Assembly: GCF_025947225.1 (NCBI RefSeq)
Contig: NZ_CP110005.1
Span: 1,550,001 to 1,614,000, forward strand
Source of the DNA: Flavobacterium sp. N2270
GTDB lineage: Bacteria > Bacteroidota > Bacteroidia > Flavobacteriales > Flavobacteriaceae
DNA length: 64,000 nucleotides
Direction of reading: 5' to 3'
The notes beneath the pieces were generated by a model that made no database searches, was not told the origin of the DNA, and worked only from the letters and a program-made list of their open reading frames with translations. Of the stretch, positions 1 to 8,651 are shown piece by piece. A program made the translations under genes and the position numbers. Each line of letters opens with the position of its first letter. The first letter of the stretch is position 1.

Positions 1-2048
1 ACGATTGGTTATTAACACCTCTTTATACTATTCCTGCAACTGGTTACGAAATTAAATTTGACGCTGCTGCTACGCAATGGAATACTACAAATGCTCCAAC
101 AACTGCATGGGAAGCAGATGATTTTGTAGAAGTTTTAGTATCTACAGGAACTACTAATTGGACAGTTTTATATACATTTAACGATACAAATGTTCCTTCT
201 AATACAGGTACACCTACAATTATTGATTTAGATGCTTATGCAGGAATGGACGTTCGTTTTGCATTTAGAGTTGTTGAAGGTGCAACAAATGGTTCTGCTG
301 ATATTGATTTTTCAGTAGATAATTTTGAAATTAGAATGACACCGGCTTGTATTGCTCCAACTACATTGTCAGCTTCAAATATTGGAGCTACTTCAGCTGA
401 TTTATCATGGGTTGATGGTTCTGCAGGTTTACAATTTGATTATGAATATGTTGTTCAAGCTGCTGGAACAGGAATGCCTGCTGCTGCACCTGGAACGGGT
501 ACTACTTTTGATATTAGTTCATTACCAGCGCCTTCTGGTGTGTTAACAGCTAGTACAGCTTATGAATTTTGGGTAAGAGCAGACTGTGGTGGAAGCGGAT
601 ATAGTACTTGGACAGGTCCTTATAATTTTACAACTGCTTGTGCTGTATATACTGCACCATTTAACGAGCCATTTGCTACTAATACTTTTCCAAATTGTTG
701 GTCACAAGGTGGGGCAACTACATGGGAATATGGAAGCTTGACAGGAACAACACCTGCAGGTTTCGCTGATTATGGTGCAAATACTGTAGCAGATCATACT
801 GCTGCTGCTGGTACTTTTATTGGAATGGATGGTTCAGATAATACAGATGGTGAAGTAAGTACTTTATTATCTCCTTTTATTGATGTTGCACCATTAACTA
901 CTCCAAGATTAAGATATGCTGTATTCAGCAATAACGTTAATGATGCTGCAAGAAACACTTTAGATGTTGAAGTGTATGATGGTGCTGCTTGGAATACTGT
1001 AAATTCTGTAATTGATAATTTAGGTACAAACTGGGTAGAATTTACAACAGATTTAACTACTTTAACAATAACAGGTCCTATACAAATTAGATTTACTGTT
1101 ACAGGTGTTTCTAATGGAGGTTTTACATTTTATAACGATATCTTGATTGATGATGTAATTGTTGAAGAAACTCCTGCTTGTGCTAATCCTACAAATTTAA
1201 CAGTTACAAACTTAACAGATGCTGCTGCTGATATTTCTTGGACAGCTACAACAGGTAGTTATGAGTATGTATTAGATATGGTTGCGACAGACCCAGCTGG
1301 TTCTGGTACTCCTTATGCTTCAGAAACGTATAACGCTACTGGTCTAACTCAATCTACAACTTATTACTTCCATGTAAGAACAGTTTGTGCAGGATCTACT
1401 TATAGTACTTGGTCTACAGTTTCTTTTACTACTTTAGCTACACCTCCAGCAAATGATGAATGTAGTAATGCAATTCAAGTAAATTGTGGTGATGTTGTTA
1501 CTGGAGATACAAGTATTGGTGCTACAGATAGTGGTAGTAATGCTTCTGCTGATGTTTGGTATTTTTATAATGGAGCAGCAGGTGATATAACAGTAAGTTT
1601 ATGTACGAATACTACTTTTGATAGTTATTTAAGAATATTTGATTCATGTGGTGGTACTCAACTTATGTTTAATGATGATAGTTGTGGTACTCAATCTACA
1701 GTTACTTTTACAGCTGATGGAACTAGTACTTATTACATAATGGTAGAAGGTTTTGGAACTGCTGAAGGTGCTTTTGAATTAACAACTGCATGTGTGTTAA
1801 GTAATGATTCATTCGATTCTAATGCTTTCTTAGCATATCCAAATCCTGTGAAAGATGTTCTAAACTTAGAATACAATTCTGAAATATCTTCAGTTAGAGT
1901 AATGAACTTACTTGGACAAGAAGTAATTTCAAGAAATATAAATGCTAACTCAACTCAAGTTGATATGTCTCAGTTAAGTGCTGGTGCTTACATTGTAAAT
2001 GTAACTGTTGGTAACGCTGTGAAAACAATTAAAGTTGTGAAACAATAA
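1..2048 (+). CDS. T9SS type A sorting domain surface protein, 3' part (5' end outside window)
   Basis: The reading frame is open from base 3 to the stop at 2048, so the gene begins before the window; the ATG at 246 is internal. Domains in order: the end of a jelly-roll 'choice-of-anchor J' (MAM-like) domain, a fibronectin type III domain beginning near base 345, a second choice-of-anchor J domain (about 650-1175), a second FN3 domain (about 1180-1435), a pre-peptidase-like beta domain with paired cysteines (about 1450-1795), and a C-terminal T9SS type A sorting domain (YPNPVKDVLNLEY, LGQEV, LSAGAYIVNV, ending in KVVKQ). By family knowledge the product is exported by T9SS and anchored on or released from the cell surface. 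Any catalytic domain would lie upstream, so enzyme or adhesin cannot be decided here. Confidence 0.9.
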   Translation, partial: DWLLTPLYTIPATGYEIKFDAAATQWNTTNAPTTAWEADDFVEVLVSTGTTNWTVLYTFNDTNVPSNTGTPTIIDLDAYAGMDVRFAFRVVEGATNGSADIDFSVDNFEIRMTPACIAPTTLSASNIGATSADLSWVDGSAGLQFDYEYVVQAAGTGMPAAAPGTGTTFDISSLPAPSGVLTASTAYEFWVRADCGGSGYSTWTGPYNFTTACAVYTAPFNEPFATNTFPNCWSQGGATTWEYGSLTGTTPAGFADYGANTVADHTAAAGTFIGMDGSDNTDGEVSTLLSPFIDVAPLTTPRLRYAVFSNNVNDAARNTLDVEVYDGAAWNTVNSVIDNLGTNWVEFTTDLTTLTITGPIQIRFTVTGVSNGGFTFYNDILIDDVIVEETPACANPTNLTVTNLTDAAADISWTATTGSYEYVLDMVATDPAGSGTPYASETYNATGLTQSTTYYFHVRTVCAGSTYSTWSTVSFTTLATPPANDECSNAIQVNCGDVVTGDTSIGATDSGSNASADVWYFYNGAAGDITVSLCTNTTFDSYLRIFDSCGGTQLMFNDDSCGTQSTVTFTADGTSTYYIMVEGFGTAEGAFELTTACVLSNDSFDSNAFLAYPNPVKDVLNLEYNSEISSVRVMNLLGQEVISRNINANSTQVDMSQLSAGAYIVNVTVGNAVKTIKVVKQ

Positions 2049-2070
2049 TAAATTATTAAATATAATTTTT

Positions 2071-2098
2071 AAAGTCCCACTTAGGTGGGACTTTTTTA
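2071..2098 (+). terminator. Rho-independent terminator after the T9SS type A gene
   Basis: A 10-bp perfect stem, AAAGTCCCAC (2071-2080) with GTGGGACTTT (2085-2094), has a TTAG loop and is followed by a T run. Confidence 0.85.
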
Positions 2099-2105
2099 TT
2101 TTACA

Positions 2106-2113
2106 TATCTTTG
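2106..2113 (+). promoter_or_regulatory. Bacteroidota-type -7 element upstream of the glycosyltransferase
   Basis: TATCTTTG matches TAnnTTTG and lies 15 bp before the ATG at 2129, just after the preceding terminator. It probably starts a transcript covering the glycosyltransferase and coaE. Confidence 0.5.
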
Positions 2114-2128
2114 TGTAAAATGTAAAGC

Positions 2129-3127
2129 ATGTATTTTTCTTTTATAATTCCTGTATATAATCGCCCAGAAGAAATTGATGAGCTTCTTCAAAGTTTAATT
2201 TTATTAGACTTCGATACTACTTTTGAAGTGGTAATTATAGAAGATGGTTCTTCAGTTAAATGTGAAGATGTTATAAAGAAATATAAAGAAAAATTAGATA
2301 TTTCTTATTTCTTTAAACCTAATTCTGGCCCTGGCGATTCAAGAAATTATGGGATGCAACATGCAAAAGGGGAATACTTTTTAATATTAGATTCTGACTG
2401 TATTTTACCTTCAAATTACCTTAAAGAGGTTGAAAAATCATTAAACAGTGAGTTTGTAGATTGTTTTGGTGGCCCAGATAAAGCTTTAGAAAGTTTTTCA
2501 GATATTCAAAAAGCAATAAATTTCACTATGACTTCTTTTCTTACTACAGGAGGAATAAGAGGCGGAAGTGAAAAAATTGGTAAGTTTCAACCAAGAAGTT
2601 TTAATATGGGACTTTCGAAAAAAGCTTTTGATGCTTCTAAAGGCTTTGGAAACATTCATCCAGGAGAAGATCCCGATTTGTCAATTAGGTTGTGGAATTT
2701 AGGCTTTAAAACAAAATTAATTAAAGACGCTTTTGTATATCATAAAAGAAGAATTAATTGGAATAAATTTTATATTCAGGTAAATAAATTTGGAAAAGCG
2801 AGACCTATTTTAAATAAATGGTATCCTCAATATTCAAAAATAACGTATTGGTTTCCTACATTATTTTGTTTAGGATTTATTATGAGTATTTTATTTTTAT
2901 TCTTTAAAATGAAAGTATTCTTTATCCTATATTTAATTTATTTTCTGGCTCTTTTTTTATTATCGCTTATTGAAAATAGAAATTTAAAAATCGCATTTTA
3001 TTCATTAGTAGCAGCTTTTTATCAGTTTTATGGTTATGGAAAAGGTTTTTTGATTTCGTATTTTAACATTTTTATGTTTAAAAAAAGCCCTCAAGATGCA
3101 CACCCAGAATTATTCTTTAAAAATTAA
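2129..3127 (+). CDS. Glycosyltransferase family 2 protein with C-terminal membrane anchor
   Basis: The 332-residue protein starts with the GT-A signature FIIPVYNRPEEI and carries the nucleotide-sugar/metal motif LDSDC near residue 91, a GGPD segment near residue 112 and GEDPDL near residue 187. The last ~90 residues contain two strongly hydrophobic segments (about 246-265 and 270-290), so the enzyme is likely held at the inner membrane facing the cytoplasm. The fold predicts transfer of a sugar from a nucleotide donor to a glycan or lipid acceptor; the acceptor cannot be inferred. The stop is 3 bp before coaE, so the two are co-transcribed. Confidence 0.85.
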   Translation: MYFSFIIPVYNRPEEIDELLQSLILLDFDTTFEVVIIEDGSSVKCEDVIKKYKEKLDISYFFKPNSGPGDSRNYGMQHAKGEYFLILDSDCILPSNYLKEVEKSLNSEFVDCFGGPDKALESFSDIQKAINFTMTSFLTTGGIRGGSEKIGKFQPRSFNMGLSKKAFDASKGFGNIHPGEDPDLSIRLWNLGFKTKLIKDAFVYHKRRINWNKFYIQVNKFGKARPILNKWYPQYSKITYWFPTLFCLGFIMSILFLFFKMKVFFILYLIYFLALFLLSLIENRNLKIAFYSLVAAFYQFYGYGKGFLISYFNIFMFKKSPQDAHPELFFKN

Positions 3128-3130
3128 GAT

Positions 3131-3718
3131 ATGACTAAAATTATTGGTTTAACTGGAGGAATAGGAAGTGGTAAATCTACAGTAGCATCTTATTTTGCTT
3201 CAAAAGGAATTCCTGTTTATATAGCAGATGAAGCTGCAAAAAAAATTATGAACCGAAAATCCGTAGTTTTAGAGGTTTCTTCCATTTTTTCTGAAAACGT
3301 TTTAGACAATAAAAATAAATTAGACCGTAAAAAAATAGCATCAATTGTTTTTAATAACCCTCAAAAGTTAAAGAAATTAAATGAAATTATTCATCCCAAA
3401 GTAAAAACTCATTTTACGAATTGGCTAAAAAGACATAGTAAACATCCATTTATAATAAAAGAAGTTGCTATTTTATTTGAAACTGGAGGTGATAAAGATT
3501 GTGATGCTGTTATTTTAGTTACAGCTCCTGAAGAAATTAGAATTCAAAGAACAATTCTTAGAGATAATTCTAATGAACTTAGTGTTAAAGAGCGTATTAA
3601 GAATCAATTATCTGATGAAATTAAGAAAAAAAGTAGTAATTTTATTGTTAATAATATTAAATTAGAGGCTACTTTAAAGGAAATTGATAACATAATTGAA
3701 GTTTTAAAGAATTCATAA
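3131..3718 (+). CDS. coaE: Dephospho-CoA kinase
   Basis: This 195-residue P-loop kinase begins GLTGGIGSGKST (Walker A, residues 6-17) and has the DEAAKK and LDRKKIA segments typical of CoaE. It phosphorylates the 3'-hydroxyl of the ribose of dephospho-CoA, the last step of coenzyme A synthesis in the cytoplasm. Length is normal for the family. It follows the glycosyltransferase by 3 bp and is separated by a promoter region from the histidine kinase gene. Confidence 0.93.
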   Translation: MTKIIGLTGGIGSGKSTVASYFASKGIPVYIADEAAKKIMNRKSVVLEVSSIFSENVLDNKNKLDRKKIASIVFNNPQKLKKLNEIIHPKVKTHFTNWLKRHSKHPFIIKEVAILFETGGDKDCDAVILVTAPEEIRIQRTILRDNSNELSVKERIKNQLSDEIKKKSSNFIVNNIKLEATLKEIDNIIEVLKNS

Positions 3719-3776
3719 AAATCTCATTTAATGTTAATCTTTGGTTAATGTTATTTAACTTGAAATGTTAAAAAGT

Positions 3777-3784
3777 TAAATTTG
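3777..3784 (+). promoter_or_regulatory. -7 promoter element of the two-component operon
   Basis: TAAATTTG is a full TAnnTTTG match and ends only 5 bp before the ATG at 3790, giving a near-leaderless transcript. No convincing -33 TTTG at the usual spacing was seen. Confidence 0.45.
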
Positions 3785-3789
3785 TATCG

Positions 3790-5373
3790 ATGAATAAACA
3801 AAGATTTAGATTATTAGTTTTTTTAATGAGTTTGTCATTAGTCGGTATAATTGTAGTGCAGCTATATTGGATTAATACTTCTTTAACTGTAAATCAAGAG
3901 CAATTTAAAAATCATGTTCAACAAGTTATTGGCAACGTTGCTGAAAATTTGAACAATCAAGAGTTTATTTCATTTATTACAGAATATAATAGATTAAAAG
4001 ACAGTATTGGTGAAGAACCAGAAAGAAATGTTTTAAAAGAAATATTTTTTTATGAAAGAAATACCAATACTAATGAAACTATAATTTATACTAATACTGT
4101 AGTTGCAGAAAATTATGGTATTAATGGATCGTTCTTTGATAAAAAAGCCGACAGTTTAAATGTTGGCAATATAGTATCTAATAGAAAAACTGAAATTTAT
4201 AGTGGTAACGGAATTGATAATTCATTAATTGAATTAAATAAAATGCCCGATGTTACTATAAAAAAGACAGGTAATGTAACAGCTTATGATAAAGCTCAGT
4301 TTGAAGTAATGTTCAAGGATATGGTTGCTCAAAGGCCTATTCAAGATAGAGTTTCAAATGAAAAATTGCAAAAAATACTAAAAGAAGAACTAGATAAATA
4401 TGGTGTAAAAACACCTTTTGAGTTTGGGATTTACAGTAACGGTTTAGCAACAAAAATCCGTTCAGATAGGTTTAAGTATGATAAAACTTCAACTTACGGA
4501 ATTCCAATTTTTCAAGACAATGAGAATAAAAGTATGTACCAATTATTGGTTTCATTTCCTCATAAGAATAAATTTGTTTTCTCTTCTATATTAGGAATTA
4601 CTTCATTGTCGTTATTGTTTACTTTAATTATTGTTTTAACCTATTCAAGTGCATTAAATCAGTTAATTAAGCAAAAACAAATTTCAGAAATAAAGACTGA
4701 TTTTATAAACAATATGACGCATGAGTTTAAAACACCTATTGCAACAATAAATTTAGCTTTAGATGCTATAAAAAACCCAAAAATAATCAATGATCAAGAA
4801 AAGGTAATGCGTTATCTAAAAATGATTAAAGATGAAAATAAAAGGATGCATGCTCAAGTAGAAAATGTTCTTAGAATTTCTAGATTAGAAAAAAATGAAT
4901 TAGATATTTCTAAAGAGCCACGAGATGTAAATGAAATAATAGAAGTTGCAATTGACCATGTTGGACTTATTGTTGAAGATAGAGATGGACAAATCAATGT
5001 TCATTTTAATGCCAACAGAACAACAATTTTGTTAAATGAAACTCATTATACAAATGTGTTAGTGAACATTTTAGATAATGCAATTAAATATTCACCTGAA
5101 GCGCCTATAATTGATATTTATACAGAAAATGTTAAAGATTCAATTTTAATTAAGATTAAAGATCAAGGTTCAGGAATGAATAAATTAGCTCAAAAAAGAG
5201 TTTTTGAAAAATTCTATAGAGAGCACACCGGAGATTTACATAACGTAAAAGGTCATGGTCTTGGTTTAGCTTATGTTAAACAAATTGTGGAAGACCATAA
5301 CGGAGAAATATTCGTAGAAAGTGAAAAAGGAAAGGGTAGTACCTTTACAATTAAAATGCCATTAATAAATTAA
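3790..5373 (+). CDS. Membrane sensor histidine kinase (RprX-like)
   Basis: The 527-residue protein has transmembrane segments at about 7-28 and 262-287 enclosing a ~230-residue periplasmic sensor region with no family I recognise. The H-box NNMTHEFKTPIATI carries the phospho-accepting His311. The ATPase domain shows an N-box (NVLVNILDNAIKYS, about 420-435), DQGSGM (about 458) and GHGLGLAYVK (about 488). It should autophosphorylate and pass phosphate to the response regulator encoded 11 bp downstream. The pair resembles Bacteroides RprX/RprY; the signal sensed is unknown. Confidence 0.92.
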   Translation: MNKQRFRLLVFLMSLSLVGIIVVQLYWINTSLTVNQEQFKNHVQQVIGNVAENLNNQEFISFITEYNRLKDSIGEEPERNVLKEIFFYERNTNTNETIIYTNTVVAENYGINGSFFDKKADSLNVGNIVSNRKTEIYSGNGIDNSLIELNKMPDVTIKKTGNVTAYDKAQFEVMFKDMVAQRPIQDRVSNEKLQKILKEELDKYGVKTPFEFGIYSNGLATKIRSDRFKYDKTSTYGIPIFQDNENKSMYQLLVSFPHKNKFVFSSILGITSLSLLFTLIIVLTYSSALNQLIKQKQISEIKTDFINNMTHEFKTPIATINLALDAIKNPKIINDQEKVMRYLKMIKDENKRMHAQVENVLRISRLEKNELDISKEPRDVNEIIEVAIDHVGLIVEDRDGQINVHFNANRTTILLNETHYTNVLVNILDNAIKYSPEAPIIDIYTENVKDSILIKIKDQGSGMNKLAQKRVFEKFYREHTGDLHNVKGHGLGLAYVKQIVEDHNGEIFVESEKGKGSTFTIKMPLIN

Positions 5374-5384
5374 AAAATAAAAAT

Positions 5385-6083
5385 ATGGAAGCTAGAAAAA
5401 TTTTATTAGTAGAAGATGATCCTAACTTCGGAGCTATATTAAAAGACTATTTAATGTTAAATGACTTCGATGTTACTTTAGCTAAAAATGGTATGGAAGG
5501 TTTTGAAAAGTTTAAAAGAGAGGTTTTTGATCTTTGTATTCTTGATGTTATGATGCCTTATAAAGACGGTTATACTTTAGCTAGAGAAATTCGTGAGAAA
5601 AATCAAGAAGTACCAATTATATTTTTAACTGCAAAAACATTAAAAGAAGATGTTTTAAAAGGATATAAAGTTGGTGCAGATGATTATTTAAATAAACCTT
5701 TTGATTCTGAAGTTTTATTGATGAAGATAAAAGCCATCATGACAAGAAAAGCTTCTGAAATAAAACCAGATACAACTAAGTTTGAATTTATGATTGGTAA
5801 TTTTCATTTAAACTCTAAATTAAGATTTTTAACTTATTTAAAAGAAGAGCCAATAAAGCTTTCTCCAAAAGAATGTGAGTTGCTGAAAATGTTAGCATTA
5901 CATGAAAATGATTTAATGCCAAGAGAATTAGCATTAACAAAGATATGGAGAGATGATAATTACTTTACTTCTCGTAGTATGGATGTATACATTGCTAAAC
6001 TAAGAAAATATTTAAAGCAAGATGAAAACGTTGAAATATTAAATATTCACGGCGAAGGTTTTAGATTAGTAGTAAGAAAATAA
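5385..6083 (+). CDS. OmpR-family response regulator (RprY-like)
   Basis: The 232-residue protein has an N-terminal receiver domain with acidic residues near 11-12, phospho-acceptor Asp54 (LCILDVMMPYKDG) and conserved Lys104 (NKPF). A winged-helix DNA-binding domain follows (about 135-232, with LSPKECELLKML and MDVYIAKLRKYL). It is the cognate partner of the upstream histidine kinase, with an 11-bp gap between the genes. In Bacteroides the similar regulator RprY affects envelope and redox genes; targets here are unknown. Confidence 0.93.
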   Translation: MEARKILLVEDDPNFGAILKDYLMLNDFDVTLAKNGMEGFEKFKREVFDLCILDVMMPYKDGYTLAREIREKNQEVPIIFLTAKTLKEDVLKGYKVGADDYLNKPFDSEVLLMKIKAIMTRKASEIKPDTTKFEFMIGNFHLNSKLRFLTYLKEEPIKLSPKECELLKMLALHENDLMPRELALTKIWRDDNYFTSRSMDVYIAKLRKYLKQDENVEILNIHGEGFRLVVRK

Positions 6084-6090
6084 TGAAATA

Positions 6091-6117
6091 AAAAAGCGCT
6101 GTTAAGGCGCTTTTTTT
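6091..6117. terminator. Shared bidirectional terminator
   Basis: AAAAAGCGC and GCGCTTTTT arms around a short loop, with A and T tracts on the two sides. It lies between the convergent response regulator and thioesterase genes and overlaps the thioesterase stop codon. Confidence 0.8.
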
Positions 6118-6853
6118 ATTTCCAATCTATTTTAAGTGCGTATGCTTTTTTGTTCTCTTTTTCTATAGTATAAATAGATTTTTTTTCCATTTTACTTTCT
6201 TTAATGATAGCTTCGTCTCCTAAATTTAATTCGCGCATAAAATTAATATCCATTGCTTTTAACTCTTGTTTTAAAAGACGTTCTGGATTTTCAACATCAA
6301 AACACCATTCCATATATTTAACATTGTTTACATGATTTACAATATCTAAATCAGATAAAACAACTTTTCGAATTCCTATTTCTTGCGCATTTTCATCAAT
6401 TTCAATTTTTATTGTATCTTGATTTGTAGCATTTATATTGAATTTTTCAAAATGATTATGAGGTAACTCTAAATTATCGGGTCTTCTAGTTTTTGTATTA
6501 ATAACTGCCCAATAACTTTCACAACCCACTATTTTTTCATTATTTAAATACATTTCCATGCAACGAATTGATCGTGAATTTTCTAAAGTTTTAATCCAAG
6601 TTTTAATGATAACTTTATCTCCCCATTTAGGAAGTTTTTCCACTTCTAGTCGCATTCTACTCATTACCCAAGCTTGATGATGCGCTTGCATATCTAAATA
6701 GCTAATTCCTCCTAAATCGGCATGATTGCCTGCTGTTATTTGAAGTAAATTGCAAAGTTCAGTATATTTTAAAAAACCATTTGGATAACAAAGTAAAAAG
6801 TTGATTTCGTATTCTTGTTCTAGGATTGAAGTAAAATTTGGAGCTATTGGCAT
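6116..6853 (-). CDS. Acyl-ACP thioesterase family protein
   Basis: This 245-residue protein has two hot-dog halves. The second contains DLDIVNHVNNVKYMEWCFD, the Asn-His-containing active-site signature of FatA/FatB-type acyl-ACP thioesterases (PF01643). It is expected to hydrolyse acyl-ACP in the cytoplasm, releasing fatty acids or limiting chain length. It is the most downstream gene of a minus-strand cluster and starts 8 bp after miaA. Confidence 0.85.
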   Translation of the reverse strand: MPIAPNFTSILEQEYEINFLLCYPNGFLKYTELCNLLQITAGNHADLGGISYLDMQAHHQAWVMSRMRLEVEKLPKWGDKVIIKTWIKTLENSRSIRCMEMYLNNEKIVGCESYWAVINTKTRRPDNLELPHNHFEKFNINATNQDTIKIEIDENAQEIGIRKVVLSDLDIVNHVNNVKYMEWCFDVENPERLLKQELKAMDINFMRELNLGDEAIIKESKMEKKSIYTIEKENKKAYALKIDWK

Positions 6854-6860
6854 TTAAATT

Positions 6861-7787
6861 CTATTTGGTAATTATTGATTCTATTTTATTTATGATATTT
6901 TTCCGATCTTCTAAATAATCAAACCACATAGCGTTTTCAGTTCGTTTAAACCAAGTAAGTTGTCTTTTTGCAAAACGGCGTGTGTTTTTCTTAATTTCTT
7001 CAATTGCAGTATCTAAAGTTGTTTTGTTGTCTAAATAATCAAATAATTCTCTATAGCCAACAGTTTGCAATGCATTTAAATTTTTATGAATAAAAACTGA
7101 TTCAACTTCTTTTAACAAACCTTCATTCATCATTATATCAACGCGTTGTTCAATTCTATTGTACATAACTTCTCTGTCAGCTTCTAAACCAATAATAATA
7201 GGAGTGAAGTTACGCGTGTTGCTTTTCTTTTTTAAAAACGACGAATAAGGTTTTCCGGTTCCAATGCAAACTTCAACAAAGCGTTTCATTCGTTGCGGAT
7301 TTTTAAAAGTCTGCGGATTATTTTCTGCAATAAAATTATAGTAATCTAAATCTAAATCTTTTAAAGTTTCTACCAAATAATCTAATCCTTTTTCATTAAA
7401 ATTATTATTTAATTGAGTTCGAATAGATTCATCAATACTTGGAAAATCATCAAAACCATTTAATATGGCGTTTACATATAAACCCGAACCACCAACCATT
7501 ATTTGAACATTATTTTCCTGAAATAATTCATCAAGTTTTTCAATCGCATCACGTTCAAAATCGCCTACATTATAATTGTCTAAAATGGATTTATTTTGAA
7601 TGAAATGATGTTTAGCTGCAGCTAACTCTTCTTTTGATGGAACAGCTGTACCAATGGAAGTTTCTTTGTAAAATTGACGACTATCGCACGAAATAATATC
7701 GCAATTAAAATATTGCGCTAATCGAATACTTAAAGCTGTTTTTCCAATTGCTGTTGGACCAATAATAGTAATCAGGTAATTAGCCAT
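6861..7787 (-). CDS. miaA: tRNA dimethylallyltransferase
   Basis: The 308-residue protein starts with the P-loop GPTAIGKTALS (residues 10-20) and has the tRNA/isoprenoid motif SCDSRQFYKE and the RRFAKRQLTWFKR region of MiaA. It transfers a dimethylallyl group to N6 of A37 in tRNAs reading UNN codons. Its start overlaps the end of the upstream ion-channel gene by 8 bp, so translation may be coupled. Confidence 0.95.
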   Translation of the reverse strand: MANYLITIIGPTAIGKTALSIRLAQYFNCDIISCDSRQFYKETSIGTAVPSKEELAAAKHHFIQNKSILDNYNVGDFERDAIEKLDELFQENNVQIMVGGSGLYVNAILNGFDDFPSIDESIRTQLNNNFNEKGLDYLVETLKDLDLDYYNFIAENNPQTFKNPQRMKRFVEVCIGTGKPYSSFLKKKSNTRNFTPIIIGLEADREVMYNRIEQRVDIMMNEGLLKEVESVFIHKNLNALQTVGYRELFDYLDNKTTLDTAIEEIKKNTRRFAKRQLTWFKRTENAMWFDYLEDRKNIINKIESIITK

Positions 7788-8622
7788 CTAATAAAGTGTT
7801 TCCGCAGTTATAACAATAATTGGCATTTTTTGGTTGATTATCTATATTGCAAACAGCACATCTAATTGTGTCATCAACATTATCTTCGTTATGGGTAGGT
7901 TGCATTGCAATTTCAGCTGATACAATTCCTGTAGGAACGGCAATTATTCCATAACCTAAAATCATTACAAATGAAGCTATAAATTGTCCTAATGGAGTTA
8001 CTGGAGAAATATCGCCATAGCCAACAGTTGTAAGTGTTACAATTGTCCAATAAATACTCATTGGAATACTTGTAAATCCACTTTCCTTTCCTTCCACAAC
8101 ATACATTAATGAACCAATAAAAACAGTACTAATTAAAACAAAGTAAATAAACACTAATATTTTGTTTCTACTTGCAATTAAAGCTTCTCTTAAATGTAAA
8201 GATTGTCCGGTAAACTTAGGATGGTTTAGAATTTTAAATAATCGTAATAATCTAAATGCTCTAACTATAGTTAAAACACTTGTACCTGTTAAGAAAAGCG
8301 AAAGATACATTGGTAAAACAGCGATTAAGTCAATTATTCCATAAAAGCTGAATATATATCTTAAAGGTTTTTTAGTAGTTATTATTCGAAGTATGTATTC
8401 AATACTAAAAAAAATAGTTATAGTCCATTCTAAAAAAACAACTTCATCATGGTAGTTAGTATCAAAACCTTCAACAGTTTCTAGCATTACTAAAATAACA
8501 CTCAAAACAATAACTGCTAAAAGAATTAAATCAAAAAGCCTTCCAGAAACAGTATTTGTTCCATAAATGATAATGTAGACTTTTTGTCTTAATTTTTCTA
8601 AAAAAGGTTTTACTCTTAACAT
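7780..8622 (-). CDS. Voltage-gated-type potassium channel with C-terminal zinc ribbon
   Basis: This 280-residue membrane protein has the Kv layout: S1 (about 31-47), S2 (62-82), S3 (92-110), and an S4 voltage-sensor helix with Arg121, Arg124 and Arg127. S5 (155-175), the selectivity filter TVGYGD (199-204) and S6 (211-236) follow. The cytoplasmic tail ends in a zinc ribbon with Cys255, Cys258, Cys270 and Cys273. It probably conducts K+ across the inner membrane. The tail may sense metal or redox state, which is inference. Confidence 0.88.
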   Translation of the reverse strand: MLRVKPFLEKLRQKVYIIIYGTNTVSGRLFDLILLAVIVLSVILVMLETVEGFDTNYHDEVVFLEWTITIFFSIEYILRIITTKKPLRYIFSFYGIIDLIAVLPMYLSLFLTGTSVLTIVRAFRLLRLFKILNHPKFTGQSLHLREALIASRNKILVFIYFVLISTVFIGSLMYVVEGKESGFTSIPMSIYWTIVTLTTVGYGDISPVTPLGQFIASFVMILGYGIIAVPTGIVSAEIAMQPTHNEDNVDDTIRCAVCNIDNQPKNANYCYNCGNTLLDG

Positions 8623-8651
8623 TTCAATTAAATAAAAACAAATATAATCAA

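Noticed and set aside
246..2048. ATG at 246 as the gene start
   Set aside because: The frame is open to the window edge and codes for the rest of a jelly-roll domain; the gene is truncated by the window.
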